From Pseudoflavonifractor sp902362925 (GTDB lineage Bacteria > Bacillota > Clostridia > Oscillospirales > Oscillospiraceae), in assembly GCA_902362925.1 (NCBI GenBank), contig CABIYL010000004.1: 64,000 nucleotides of DNA. The stretch is one strand, 5' to 3'. Under the pieces are notes generated by a model. It ran no database searches, was not told the DNA's origin, and was given only the letters and a program-made list of their open reading frames with translations. This document shows, piece after piece, positions 35,479 through 43,989 of the stretch. How positions within the stretch are numbered: position 1 is the stretch's first letter; every line of letters starts with the position of its first letter. Made by a program: the position numbers and the translations under genes.

Positions 35479-36498
35479 TCAGAACACTCTGGTCTGGGCC
35501 CGGTCCTCGTAAATCTCCATGATGGCGGCGGAGAGCCGGGCAATGGAGTGTCGGGCGTAGTTGGAGGTTTCGGAGGACAGGGGTCGGGTGATGACCTCCA
35601 CCCCCAGGGCCTCGATGGCAGGCGTGTCCACCACGATGGGGGCTGCGTCCTCCTCCTTGTACCGCTCCACCAGGCGGGGCCGCACCGGCGCGGAGTTGCA
35701 CAGGCACAGGTCGATGAGCCCGGGACCCGAGTGGGCCAGCAGGGCCTTCACGTGGTCGGAGGCGGTCATGCCCTCGGTCTCGCCGTCCTGGGTCATGATG
35801 TTGCAGATATACATCTTCAGGGCCTTGGCCTGACACACCGCGTCGGCGATGCCTTCCACCAGCAGGTTGGGGATGACACTGGTGTACAGGCTGCCGGGCC
35901 CCAGCAGAATCATGTCCGCCTCGCCGATGGCCTTCAGGCTCTCGGGCAGGGCGGCAGGCCGCTCGGGCAGCAGCCGCACCTGCTTGATGCGGCAGTCCTG
36001 CTCCTTCTTGAAAGCGCTGATTTTGGACTCTCCCACTACAGCAGTACCGTTTTCAAAGGTGGCCTCCAGCTGCACGTCCGCGTTGGTCACCGGCAGCACC
36101 CGGCCGGTGATGGCCAGAACCTGGCTCATCCGGGCCACAGCCTGGTCGAAGGATCCGGAGATGCCGTTGAGGGCGGCCAGAATCAGGTTGCCGAAGGACT
36201 GGCCTGCCAGGCTACCCGAGTCCTTGGGGAAGCGGTAGGACAGCAGCTCCCCCATCACGGGCTCCACGTTGGCCAGGGCCTCCATGCAGTGGCGGATGTC
36301 CCCCGGCGGGGGCATGCCCAGGTCCTGGCGCAGCACGCCGGACCCGCCGCCGTCGTCGGCCACAGTGACGATGGCGGTCAGATTGTGGGTATAGCTCTTC
36401 AGGCCCCGCAGCATGGTGGACAATCCGGTGCCGCCGCCGATGGCGACGATCCTCGGCTCATACTCCCACCTGCGGTCAGCGGTATAAGGCTCGGTCAT
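35479..36498 (-). CDS. yvcK: YvcK/GlmR family protein (UDP-sugar-binding, CofD-like)
   Basis: A 339-residue CofD-like fold protein. The nucleotide loop GGGTGLSTMLRGLK starts near residue 21 and TVADDGGGSGVLRQDLG follows, both characteristic. In Bacillus it binds UDP-GlcNAc and supports peptidoglycan precursor supply and growth on gluconeogenic carbon. GTAGGAGG lies upstream of ATG 36498, 12 bp after rapZ. Confidence 0.95.
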   Translation of the reverse strand: MTEPYTADRRWEYEPRIVAIGGGTGLSTMLRGLKSYTHNLTAIVTVADDGGGSGVLRQDLGMPPPGDIRHCMEALANVEPVMGELLSYRFPKDSGSLAGQSFGNLILAALNGISGSFDQAVARMSQVLAITGRVLPVTNADVQLEATFENGTAVVGESKISAFKKEQDCRIKQVRLLPERPAALPESLKAIGEADMILLGPGSLYTSVIPNLLVEGIADAVCQAKALKMYICNIMTQDGETEGMTASDHVKALLAHSGPGLIDLCLCNSAPVRPRLVERYKEEDAAPIVVDTPAIEALGVEVITRPLSSETSNYARHSIARLSAAIMEIYEDRAQTRVF

Positions 36499-36510
36499 AC
36501 GGCGTACCTC

Positions 36511-37371
36511 CTACGCTCTTGTCATGTCCCTGTGGTTGTCCGTGGCCTGATAGCCCTTCTGCTGGATAAAGTCCGCCAGGGCCTTTGTGATGGCCACACT
36601 CCGGTGCTGGCCGCCGGTACAGCCGATGCCGATGACCAGCATGGTCTTTCCCTCCTCCACGTATTTGGGGAGCAGGAAGCTGATAAGGTTCTCCAGATGG
36701 GTCATAAAGTCCCGGGTCTCCTGGTAGCCGAACACAAAGTCGTACACCGGTTTATCCAGCCCGGTCTGGTGCCGCAGCTCGGCGATGTAGTAGGGGTTGG
36801 GTAGAAAGCGCACGTCAAACACCAGGTCGGCCTCCAGAGGGATGCCGTACTTGAAGCCGAAGGAGATGACGTTGACGCTCATGGCGGGCACGGCGCTGTC
36901 CCCGCCGAAGAGGCGGAGCACCTCGCCCCGCAGCTTGGACGTGGAGAGGGCGGAGGTGTCGATGATGTACTCCGCCCGGCGGCGCACCGGCTCCAGGTCC
37001 TTCCGCTCCTGGCTCACCGCGTCGGCCAGGGTCTCGCCGGGCCGGAGCAGCGGGTGGATGCGGCGGGTCTCCTTGTAGCGCTTGATGATGGTCTCAGTGG
37101 TGGCCTCCACAAAAAGAATTTTGTACTGACAGCCCATGCTGTGGAGGGCATCCAGGGCTTCAAACAGGCCGTCAAAGGTCTGGCCGCCCCGGATGTCGGT
37201 GACCAGAGCCACCCGCTCGTACTTCCCCGGGCTGGCCATGCACAGCTCGGCAAACTTGGGAATCAGCGCCGCAGGCATGTTGTCCACCACGTAGAAGCCC
37301 GTATCCTCCATAAAGGAGGCCGCTTTACTCTTTCCCGCGCCGGAAAGGCCGGAAATAATCACAAATTCCAT
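36511..37371 (-). CDS. rapZ: RapZ-family nucleotide-binding protein
   Basis: A 286-residue P-loop protein. Walker A GLSGAGKSKA is at about 8-17, the Walker B-like region at DTSALSTSKLR, and the conserved C-terminal domain carries FGFKYGIP, DVRFLPNPYY and GIGCTGGQHRSVAI. In E. coli RapZ senses glucosamine-6-phosphate and guides an sRNA; in Firmicutes (YvcJ) it affects competence. The start MEFVIISG at 37371 follows GCAGAGGTGTGG. 32 bp after murB and 12 bp before yvcK. Confidence 0.95.
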   Translation of the reverse strand: MEFVIISGLSGAGKSKAASFMEDTGFYVVDNMPAALIPKFAELCMASPGKYERVALVTDIRGGQTFDGLFEALDALHSMGCQYKILFVEATTETIIKRYKETRRIHPLLRPGETLADAVSQERKDLEPVRRRAEYIIDTSALSTSKLRGEVLRLFGGDSAVPAMSVNVISFGFKYGIPLEADLVFDVRFLPNPYYIAELRHQTGLDKPVYDFVFGYQETRDFMTHLENLISFLLPKYVEEGKTMLVIGIGCTGGQHRSVAITKALADFIQQKGYQATDNHRDMTRA

Positions 37372-37403
37372 AACTCCACACCTCTGCCAATGGTTTTCTC
37401 TCT

Positions 37404-38321
37404 TTATCCGCAGCCCAGGGTCCGGACCTCCAGTTCCAGGGTGACCCCGGTCTCCCGGAGGACGGTCTCTTTGATCTGCTCTGTAAGCTTCAGAATGTCG
37501 GCGCAGGTGGCGCCGCCCCGGTTGATGACGAACCCGGCGTGCTTCTCCGACACCTGGGCACCGCCCACGGTCAGCCCCTTCAGGCCGCACTGCTCGATGA
37601 GGGCAGCCGCAAAGTGGCCCTCAGGCCGCTTGAAGGTGCTCCCCGCGCTGGGGTACTCCAGGGGCTGCTTGCTCTTGCGCCGCTGGGCCAGATCCTCCAT
37701 TTTGGCCCGGATCTCCTCGGCGTCTCCCTGCTCCAGCTCCATCTCCGCCTCCAGCACCAGCCACTCCGGGTGGTCGGTGAACATGCTGTGGCGATAGGTG
37801 AGATTGCACTCCGCCGCGGGCACGGTGTGCTCCTGGCCGTGCTTATCCAGATAGGTGACAGCGGTGAGCACCTGGACCATCTCCCCGCCGTAAGCGCCGG
37901 CGTTCATCACCACCGCGCCGCCCAGGCTGCCGGGGATGCCGTGGGCAAACTCCAGGCCGGTCAGACCCCGGCCCAAAGCGGCCACGGCCAGCCGAGACAG
38001 GGGGATGCCGCACTCCGCCCGCAGACGGCGGTTGACCTCCCGGGTCTGGTCCAGACCGCCGGTCTTGATGACAAAGGCCTCTACGCCCTCATCGGCCACC
38101 AGCAGATTGCTGCCGTTGCCCAGGAAAAAGGGGACGACCCCCATCTGATCAGCGGCACGGACAGCCGCCTTAATCTCTTTTTTATCCTTAGGAAATGCCA
38201 TCAGCCTGGCAGGGCCGCCCACCCGGAAGGTGGTGTGCCGGGCCATAGGCTCCTCAGTGCGCAGCTCCAGCTCCGGGCACTCCCGCTCCAGCACCATGCA
38301 CACAGCAGAAAAAATGTCCAT
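37404..38321 (-). CDS. murB: UDP-N-acetylenolpyruvoylglucosamine reductase MurB
   Basis: A 305-residue FAD enzyme that reduces UDP-GlcNAc-enolpyruvate to UDP-MurNAc, the second committed step of peptidoglycan synthesis. Seen: the FAD-binding segment FLGNGSNLLVAD, the GIPGSLGGAVVMNAGAYGGE loop, and the catalytic serine region YPSAGSTFKRPEG. The length fits type II MurB. ATG 38321 follows TTGGAGG. First gene of the murB-rapZ-yvcK-whiA cluster; about 220 bp separate it from mreB. Confidence 0.96.
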   Translation of the reverse strand: MDIFSAVCMVLERECPELELRTEEPMARHTTFRVGGPARLMAFPKDKKEIKAAVRAADQMGVVPFFLGNGSNLLVADEGVEAFVIKTGGLDQTREVNRRLRAECGIPLSRLAVAALGRGLTGLEFAHGIPGSLGGAVVMNAGAYGGEMVQVLTAVTYLDKHGQEHTVPAAECNLTYRHSMFTDHPEWLVLEAEMELEQGDAEEIRAKMEDLAQRRKSKQPLEYPSAGSTFKRPEGHFAAALIEQCGLKGLTVGGAQVSEKHAGFVINRGGATCADILKLTEQIKETVLRETGVTLELEVRTLGCG

Positions 38322-38490
38322 TTTGACCTCCAACAATTGAGTTTATAGGCAATACCGGCCAAAGTACCGGCAAAATATATCAGCTTTCGACAGACGGCAT
38401 ACGCCGCCCAATGGATATATTATAGCAGAAACACCGGCCGATTAGAATAGTCAGAAGTCAGAAAAGGGACAGCGCCCAGAAATGTGCAGA

Positions 38491-38520
38491 AACGCCGGAA
38501 TGCAGCTGCATTCCGGCGTT
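38491..38520. terminator. 30-nt perfect palindrome after mreB
   Basis: A 15-bp self-complementary stem (AACGCCGGAATGCAG and its complement) with no loop bases, 25 bases past the mreB stop. T-tracts are short on both sides, so it may terminate weakly or protect the mRNA end. Confidence 0.65.
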
Positions 38521-38545
38521 CGCCTCGCCCAGAGGGCGCACAAAT

Positions 38546-39568
38546 TCAGTTCATCTGCTTTCGGCGGGACAGGTTCATGGTGCCGTCCTGCATGTCGCCC
38601 ACGTTGTCCAGGCTCTTGCCGGTACCGAAGGCCACGCAGGAGATGGCGTCATCCGCCACGTGGGTCTCGATGCCGGTGTGGGACTCAATGAGCTTGTCAA
38701 AGCCCCAGACCAGGCTGCCTCCGCCGGTCATGACAATGCCGTTGGTGGAGATATCGGCCACCAGCTCGGGGGGCGTACGCTCCAGCACGCCGTGGACCGC
38801 CTCCAGAATACGGGTGGAGACCTCCTCGAAGGCCTCGATCATCTCGCTGGAGGTGACGGTGAAGGTACGGGGCAGGCCGGTCATCAGGCAGCGGCCCTTG
38901 ACCTCGTAGCTCTGCTCCTCGGGCCGGGGGAACACGCAGCCGATCTGCATCTTGATCTCCTCGGCGGTCCGGTCGCCGATGAGCACGTTGTGCTTGCGGC
39001 GGATGTACTTGATGATGGCCTCGTCAAACTGGTCGCCGGCGATCTTGATGGAGGTAGACTCCACGATGCCGCCCAGGGAGATGACCGCAACGTCGGTGGT
39101 ACCGCCGCCGATATCCACCACCATGTGGCCGTCGGGCTTGGTGATGTCGATGCCGGCGCCGATGGCGGCGGCCAGGGGCTCCTCAATGAGGTACACCCGG
39201 CGGGCACCGGCCTGGATGCCCGCGTCGATGACGGCACGCTCCTCCACCTCGGTGATGCCGGAGGGCACGCAGATGACCACACGGGGCTTGAAGAACCGGA
39301 AAGCGGCAGCCTTGCGGATGAACTCCTTGAGCATCCGCTCGGTCATGTCGAAGTCGGAAATAACGCCCTCACGGAGGGGACGGATGGCCACGATGTTGCC
39401 GGGGGTACGGCCCAGCATCTGCTGTGCCTCAGTGCCCACCTTCAGGAGCTTGCCCGTGTCCTTGTCCATGGCAACCACGGAGGGCTCCCGCAGCACCACA
39501 CCCTTACCTTTTACGTAAACGAGGATCGACGCTGTACCCAGGTCGATTCCGATATCTTTACTGAACAT
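38546..39568 (-). CDS. mreB: Rod shape-determining actin-like protein MreB
   Basis: A 340-residue bacterial actin that guides lateral-wall synthesis. Seen: phosphate-1 loop DIGIDLGTASILVYVKGKG, connect region KPRVVICVPSGITEVEERA, phosphate-2 VVDIGGGTTDVAVIS, adenosine motif IVMTGGGSLVWGFD. No mreC or mreD is beside it. Start 39568 (MFSKDIG, preceded by AGAGGTGC) matches standard MreB. An in-frame ATG at 39622 would add an amphipathic 18-residue N-terminus, but its ribosome site sits at the predicted transcript start. It has its own promoter despite following comF in the same direction. Confidence 0.95.
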   Translation of the reverse strand: MFSKDIGIDLGTASILVYVKGKGVVLREPSVVAMDKDTGKLLKVGTEAQQMLGRTPGNIVAIRPLREGVISDFDMTERMLKEFIRKAAAFRFFKPRVVICVPSGITEVEERAVIDAGIQAGARRVYLIEEPLAAAIGAGIDITKPDGHMVVDIGGGTTDVAVISLGGIVESTSIKIAGDQFDEAIIKYIRRKHNVLIGDRTAEEIKMQIGCVFPRPEEQSYEVKGRCLMTGLPRTFTVTSSEMIEAFEEVSTRILEAVHGVLERTPPELVADISTNGIVMTGGGSLVWGFDKLIESHTGIETHVADDAISCVAFGTGKSLDNVGDMQDGTMNLSRRKQMN

Positions 39569-39637
39569 ACCCGCACCTCTAAGCTTTTTTAGCATTTCTT
39601 TTAGTCTGGCCCAAAAACCCATATCTTAATCCTCTAC

Positions 39638-39666
39638 ATTATAATGTGGCAGGTGTGGCATTTCAA
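39638..39666 (-). promoter_or_regulatory. SigA promoter of mreB
   Basis: Minus strand -35 TTGAAA (39666-39661), 17-nt spacer, perfect -10 TATAAT (39643-39638). Predicted transcript start near 39631, leaving a 63-nt leader before ATG 39568. Confidence 0.75.
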
Positions 39667-39749
39667 CGCTTTTCCCAAATTTTATAGATTTTTCACATTT
39701 TCCTGTGCTGGATTGGAATTTTTTCTCTCCCTTAGGTCAAATTGCCCAG

Positions 39750-40412
39750 TCAGCGCCCGGAGCGTGCCCTGGCCAGGGTGGCGCACACCACCTTTTCCGC
39801 GCCGGCGGTCAGCAGGGTACGGGCGCACTCAGAGATGGTGGCGCCGGTGGTGATCACGTCGTCGATGAGGAGAATCCGCTTCCCCGCCACCAGCTCGGGT
39901 TCGGTGCAGGCGTAGGCGCCCAGCACGTTGGCACGGCGGTTTTCGTCGTGCTCCAGACCGGACTGTGCCTCGGTGTCCCGCAGCTTGCGCAGTGTCTCCA
40001 CCGCCGCGTCGTTCAGGTTCACCGCTGCCGACTGAGCCAGCAGAAAGGCCTGGTCGTAGCCCCGCTCCTTCTTGCGCTTGTCCGACAGGGGCACCCAGGA
40101 GATGAGGTCATACTCCCCCGCCAGATGGTCGTGGACGCACTGGGCCGTCAGGATGCCGTAGATACCAGCATACCGGCTCATGCCCTTGAACTTGTAGCGG
40201 TGGATGGAATCCCGCACAAAGTTCTCATAGCGCAGAGGCGAGACGCACTTGTCAAAGAACTCTCCCGTCTGCTCCGCCGCCTCCTCGGTGAGCCAGGGCA
40301 AGGTACTCTGGCACTGGGAGCAGATTTCCCGCTCGCCGGTGCCCAGCACCCGGCCGCAGAACACGCACCGGGGCGGAAACAGCAGGTCCAGCAGAATCTG
40401 CCCCGCCTTCAT
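39750..40412 (-). CDS. comF: ComF-family phosphoribosyltransferase-like protein
   Basis: A 220-residue ComF homologue linked to DNA uptake and processing. The N-terminal zinc ribbon uses Cys16, Cys19, Cys31 and Cys34; the C-terminal half holds a type I PRTase PRPP loop (ILLIDDVITTGAT) and the KRKKERGYDQA segment. Its ATG shares bases with the stop of the small RHH gene (ATGA), so translation is coupled. The adjacent recD2 could process the same DNA. Confidence 0.92.
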   Translation of the reverse strand: MKAGQILLDLLFPPRCVFCGRVLGTGEREICSQCQSTLPWLTEEAAEQTGEFFDKCVSPLRYENFVRDSIHRYKFKGMSRYAGIYGILTAQCVHDHLAGEYDLISWVPLSDKRKKERGYDQAFLLAQSAAVNLNDAAVETLRKLRDTEAQSGLEHDENRRANVLGAYACTEPELVAGKRILLIDDVITTGATISECARTLLTAGAEKVVCATLARARSGR

Positions 40413-40591
40413 TTCAGGTCCTCCGGCCGGATAGGCCCGTGTTCCTTTTCAAACTCCCGGATACAGGCCTGCATCAGATAGTAGACCTGTCCGTTCAGCG
40501 TGCGGCCCTCATATCGGGCAATGTAGGCCATCTTTTCGTGCACTTCCGGCACGACCCGCAGGCCGATATTTTTGATTCTCTTTGTCGCCAT
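40409..40591 (-). CDS. Small Arc-type ribbon-helix-helix DNA-binding protein
   Basis: A 60-residue protein: a basic N-terminal strand (ATKRIKNIGLRVVPEVHEKM), then two helices (IARYEGRTLNGQVYYLMQACIREFEKEH), the layout of Arc/MetJ-type repressors that dimerise through the strand. GGAGGGATG lies before ATG 40591. It overlaps the comF start by 4 bp and follows recD2 by 82 bp. The intergenic region upstream has paired GCATGC palindromes, possible operators. It could instead be an antitoxin-like orphan, but no toxin gene is beside it. Confidence 0.8.
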   Translation of the reverse strand: MATKRIKNIGLRVVPEVHEKMAYIARYEGRTLNGQVYYLMQACIREFEKEHGPIRPEDLK

Positions 40592-40649
40592 ACACCATCC
40601 CTCCGTTTGGGAATAATGTATGCTTTTTTATGTAATTTAAGTGCAATTC

Positions 40650-40666
40650 GCATGCTATGTGCATGC
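40650..40666. promoter_or_regulatory. Paired GCATGC palindromes before the RHH gene
   Basis: GCATGC at 40650-40655 and 40661-40666, centre-to-centre 11 bases (one helical turn), as expected for tandem RHH dimer binding. The sites overlap the recD2 stop region. Confidence 0.4.
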
Positions 40667-40673
40667 ACTATTT

Positions 40674-42890
40674 TCACTCGATGGAGGCCAACCGGGCACG
40701 CAGGCCGGAATACCGCCGCTGCTGGCGGTTGTTGGCCACCATCTGGGCCACCTTGCCCTCGTCCCCCACCACGATGAACAGTTCTCTGGCCCGGGTAATG
40801 GCGGTGTAGAGCACGCCCCGGGTGAGCAGCATGGGCGCTCCGTCCAGCGCCGCCAGAATTACCGCCCGGTACTCGCTGCCCTGGGCCTTGTGTACCGTGA
40901 CGGCGTAGGCAGGCTCCAGCTCCATGAGCATGTCCGGCGTGTACTCCACCGTCCGGCCCTCAAAGTCCACGGTGATAACCTCGTCCCGGTTGTCCACCTT
41001 GACGATGACCCCGATGTCCCCGTTGAAGATGCCCATGCCCGTGTCGGTGTTGTCCTTGCCCCGCCACATGATGTCGTAGTTGTTGCGCACCTGCATCACC
41101 CGGTCGCCCTCCCGGAAGATGTACTCCCAAAAGCGGCGCTCCGCCTTGCCGGGCTGGGCCGGGTTCACCGCCTCCTGGATGCTCCGGTTGAGGGACGCGG
41201 TGCCGGTGGTGTGCCGCCGGGTGGGCGAGAGCACCTGAATCTGGTCGGCAGGGATTCCCATCTTCTCGGGCAGACGGGTCTTGCACAGCTCCACGATGGT
41301 GTCCGCCACCCGCACCGGGTCGGTGCGGCGTAGGAAAAAGAAGTCCTTGGCGGCGCTGTTGTGCAGGTCGGGCAGCTCGCCCCGGTTGACGCTGTGGGCG
41401 TTCATGACGATGGCGCTCTGGGCGGCCTGGCGGAAAATCTCAGTCAGCCGCACCGTGGGCACCCGCCCGCTGCGGATGAGGTCGGAGAGCACGTTGCCCG
41501 GCCCCACCGAGGGCAGCTGGTCCGGGTCCCCCACCAGCACAAGCCGGCATTCCCCCCGCAGGGCGGACAGCAGCGCCCGCATCAGGGTCACGTCCACCAT
41601 GGAGGTCTCGTCCACAATCACTGCGTCCGCTTTCAGCGGCTCGGACTCGTCGTGAGCAAACACCAGCTTGCCGGTACCCGGGTCGAACTGGGTCTCCAGC
41701 AGGCGGTGGATGGTGTAGGCCTCCATGCCGCACAGCTCCCCCAGCCGCTTGGCCGCCCGTCCGGTGGGAGCGGCCAGGGCGGTATCCAGCCCCATGTGGT
41801 CGAAGAGGGCCAGCACGCCCCGGAGAGAGGTGGTCTTACCGGTACCCGGGCCGCCGGTGAGCAGCATCACCTGGGACCGGGCCGCCAGCTCCACGGCAGA
41901 GCGCTGCTGGGGCGCGTAGGTAATGCCCTGATCACGCTGGATGCGGTCAATCACCGTGTCCATGTCCTCCGGCGGCAGCAGCTCCTCCCGGCTCATCTCG
42001 GCCAGACGCTGGGCCACAAAACACTCCGCCTCGTACAGGTCGAAGAGGTAGACCGCCTCCTCCCCCGCCGTCTCCTCCTGGATGACCTCGCCCCGCTCAA
42101 TGAGAGCCTCCAGGCCGTCCCCCAGGGTGTCCAGATCCTCCAGACCCAGCAGCTGGGCGGTGGCGGCAAGCAGCTTCCGCCGGGGCAGGAAGGTGTGGCC
42201 GTTGTTCAGGTTGTGGCTCAGCTCAAAGAGCAAGCCAGCCTCCAGCCGCTGGGGATCGTCCCCCTCCATGCCCTGGTCCAGAGCCAGTTCGTCGGCCTGG
42301 TCGAACCGGACCCCCAGCTCCTCGTCCACCAGCAGGTAGGGGTTGGACCGCAGCACCTCTAAAGTCCGATCCCCGTACCGCCGGTAGAGGGGCATGGCCA
42401 GCTGGAGGGGCAGACCGTGGTCCCCCAGAAACTCCAGCAGACGGCGCATGCCCAGCTGAAGGCGGAAGTTCTCCCCCATGGCCAACGCCCGCTTGCGGGT
42501 AATGCCGTGAATTTTGGTCAGCTGCTCCGGGTGCTCCTCCAGCACGGTGAGGGCCTCGCCGCCGAACTCCTCTACAATCTTCCTCGCTGTGGCCGCGCCG
42601 ATGCCCCGCACCGCTCCCGAGGCCAGATAGTCGAAGATGGCCCGCTCGCCGGCAGGCATCCGCCGGTCCACCGTCTCGGCCTTGAACTGCTCGCCGTAAG
42701 AGGCGTGGCGCATCCAGCTGCCCCGGACGGTGATGCTCTCCCCCGGCGCCGCCCCGGGGATGCACCCCACCACGGTGATGCCCCCCTGGTCCCCCGCGTC
42801 CAGCCGGAGAACCGTATAGCCGTTCTCCTCGTTCTGGTAGATGACGGCCTCAACGGTGCCCTCGATACAGTTGAGCTGTTCTTCTTCCAT
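40674..42890 (-). CDS. recD2: RecD2-type 5'-3' DNA helicase
   Basis: A 738-residue SF1B helicase of the RecD2 (RecBC-independent) class. An N-terminal OB fold (IYQNEENGYTVLRL) and tandem helix-hairpin-helix region (LTKIHGITRKRAL) precede Walker A LLTGGPGTGKTTSL, motif II VIVDETSMVD, LVLVGDPDQLPSVGPG and the C-terminal motif TVHKAQGSEYRAVI. Known RecD2 enzymes act in replication-fork and repair metabolism. ATG 42890 follows GGGGAAGAGAC. The promoter is at 42937-42965 and the gene leads into the RHH-comF pair. Confidence 0.95.
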   Translation of the reverse strand: MEEEQLNCIEGTVEAVIYQNEENGYTVLRLDAGDQGGITVVGCIPGAAPGESITVRGSWMRHASYGEQFKAETVDRRMPAGERAIFDYLASGAVRGIGAATARKIVEEFGGEALTVLEEHPEQLTKIHGITRKRALAMGENFRLQLGMRRLLEFLGDHGLPLQLAMPLYRRYGDRTLEVLRSNPYLLVDEELGVRFDQADELALDQGMEGDDPQRLEAGLLFELSHNLNNGHTFLPRRKLLAATAQLLGLEDLDTLGDGLEALIERGEVIQEETAGEEAVYLFDLYEAECFVAQRLAEMSREELLPPEDMDTVIDRIQRDQGITYAPQQRSAVELAARSQVMLLTGGPGTGKTTSLRGVLALFDHMGLDTALAAPTGRAAKRLGELCGMEAYTIHRLLETQFDPGTGKLVFAHDESEPLKADAVIVDETSMVDVTLMRALLSALRGECRLVLVGDPDQLPSVGPGNVLSDLIRSGRVPTVRLTEIFRQAAQSAIVMNAHSVNRGELPDLHNSAAKDFFFLRRTDPVRVADTIVELCKTRLPEKMGIPADQIQVLSPTRRHTTGTASLNRSIQEAVNPAQPGKAERRFWEYIFREGDRVMQVRNNYDIMWRGKDNTDTGMGIFNGDIGVIVKVDNRDEVITVDFEGRTVEYTPDMLMELEPAYAVTVHKAQGSEYRAVILAALDGAPMLLTRGVLYTAITRARELFIVVGDEGKVAQMVANNRQQRRYSGLRARLASIE

Positions 42891-42936
42891 GGTGTCTCTT
42901 CCCCTATCTGTCCGGTCTCATTCGTACATATGTTAT

Positions 42937-42965
42937 ACTATACCCGTTTTTCTTCCCCAAGGCAA
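42937..42965 (-). promoter_or_regulatory. SigA promoter of recD2
   Basis: Minus strand -35 TTGCCT (42965-42960), 17-nt spacer, -10 TATAGT (42942-42937), overlapping the end of the upstream small gene. Confidence 0.65.
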
Positions 42966-43282
42966 GCGGGAAGGTCCTCTATGGCGCAGAGAATCACAGC
43001 TCTGTCCCGACCGGCCAGCAGCTCGGCCAGACGCCGCCCCTGCTCACTCAGGCCGCAGTCGGCGATGACCACGGTAAACCGGGCCATACCTCCCTTTCTC
43101 AGCCAGCGCAGCCCCGCCAGGTCCTGTTCCAGACGCTCTCCGTCCCCGGTGGCGGGCACCACGGCGTACACGCTCCCCCGCCCCACCGGGGCCAACGCGG
43201 CCCCCAGTAGCAGCCAACCCACGGCCAGCAGTCCCGCCGCCACCAGAAAAGCCAGCACAGTTTTTCCAATCACAAATAACAA
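42938..43282 (-). CDS. Small membrane-anchored protein, unknown
   Basis: A 114-residue protein: one N-terminal membrane helix (about 8-32), then a roughly 75-residue cytosolic or extracellular domain with alternating strands and helices (GSVYAVVPATGDGERLEQDLAGLRWLR, FTVVIADCGLSEQG, RAVILCAIEDLPACLG), which resembles half of a Rossmann-like fold. No family recognised. The start is TTG 43282 or GTG 43273; GGAGGTGAGGGG lies upstream but is buried in a long stem. Confidence 0.6.
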   Translation of the reverse strand: MLFVIGKTVLAFLVAAGLLAVGWLLLGAALAPVGRGSVYAVVPATGDGERLEQDLAGLRWLRKGGMARFTVVIADCGLSEQGRRLAELLAGRDRAVILCAIEDLPACLGEEKRV

Positions 43283-43329
43283 CGCCCCTCACCTCCGCCA
43301 TATCCTATGCGCGGGAGGTAAGGGGCGTT
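43281..43329 (-). promoter_or_regulatory. Long stem masking the ribosome site of the small membrane protein
   Basis: On minus-strand RNA, 43329-43314 pairs with 43296-43281 over 16 bp with one G-U. The 3' arm contains the SD sequence and reaches the TTG start. It may also act as the terminator of the upstream gene. Confidence 0.6.
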
Positions 43330-43358
43330 CAGCAGAAAAGGCCGTTTTTTCCGCCCGT

Positions 43359-43862
43359 TCAGGCCAGAACGGAGGAAAACAGGTTGACACCGAAGGCGGT
43401 GAGCAGGCTCATGATGCACCCGGCCAGCAGCACGCCGGCGAAGATGCTGGGCAGCGCCTTGCGCAGGGGCATATCCAGGAAGGCCGCCGCCAGGGCGCCC
43501 GTCCAGGCGCCGGTACCGGGCAGCGGGATGGCCACGAAAATCATCAGGCCCAGGTACTTGTACCGGGTCACCTTCTGCCCCTTCAGGTGTGCCTTCTTCT
43601 CCATCTTGTCCACCAGGCTGTTGAGCCGGGGCAGATGGCGGCGCATCCAGAAGAAAATCCGCCGGATGTACACCACGATGAAGGGAACGGGAATCATATT
43701 GCCGATGATGGCCGCCACAAAGGCCACCCCATAGGGCAGACCCAGCGTGGCCACGCCGAAGGGAATGGCGCCCCGCAGCTCTACAATGGGAATCATAGAG
43801 ACCAGCACCGTGAACACAAATTCGCCCACAGGCGCGCCGGTCAGCCACTGCATGATATCCAA
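43359..43862 (-). CDS. Small multidrug-export-like membrane protein (PF06695 type)
   Basis: A 167-residue membrane protein matching the small multi-drug export family: about four helices, the early ELRGAIPFGVA motif and the glycine-rich IPLPGTGAWTGALAAAFL segment between a basic loop (RRHLPRLNSLVDKMEKKAHLKGQK) and the last helix. Despite the family name, transport of drugs is poorly established. The start is uncertain: TTG 43862 has AGGGTG 8 nt before it, TTG 43868 is too close, and ATG 43853 is possible. Confidence 0.85.
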   Translation of the reverse strand: MDIMQWLTGAPVGEFVFTVLVSMIPIVELRGAIPFGVATLGLPYGVAFVAAIIGNMIPVPFIVVYIRRIFFWMRRHLPRLNSLVDKMEKKAHLKGQKVTRYKYLGLMIFVAIPLPGTGAWTGALAAAFLDMPLRKALPSIFAGVLLAGCIMSLLTAFGVNLFSSVLA

Positions 43863-43928
43863 AATCAAATCACCCTGCTTTTTCTTTGATACCGGATTAC
43901 GCCCAACAGGCGCACCCGCGTAAGAGAT

Positions 43929-43958
43929 ATTCTACCATCCAATGGCAGGACAGGGCAA
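43929..43958 (-). promoter_or_regulatory. Likely promoter of the small multidrug-export gene
   Basis: Minus strand -35 TTGCCC (43958-43953), 18-nt spacer, -10 TAGAAT (43934-43929). Confidence 0.45.
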
Positions 43959-43989
43959 TAAACTTTTTATTAAAATTTCCGTCGTCCGC

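Noticed and set aside
40495..40677. 60-codon frame overlapping the RHH gene
   Set aside because: Out-of-frame overlap with a recognisable RHH protein that has a good ribosome site.
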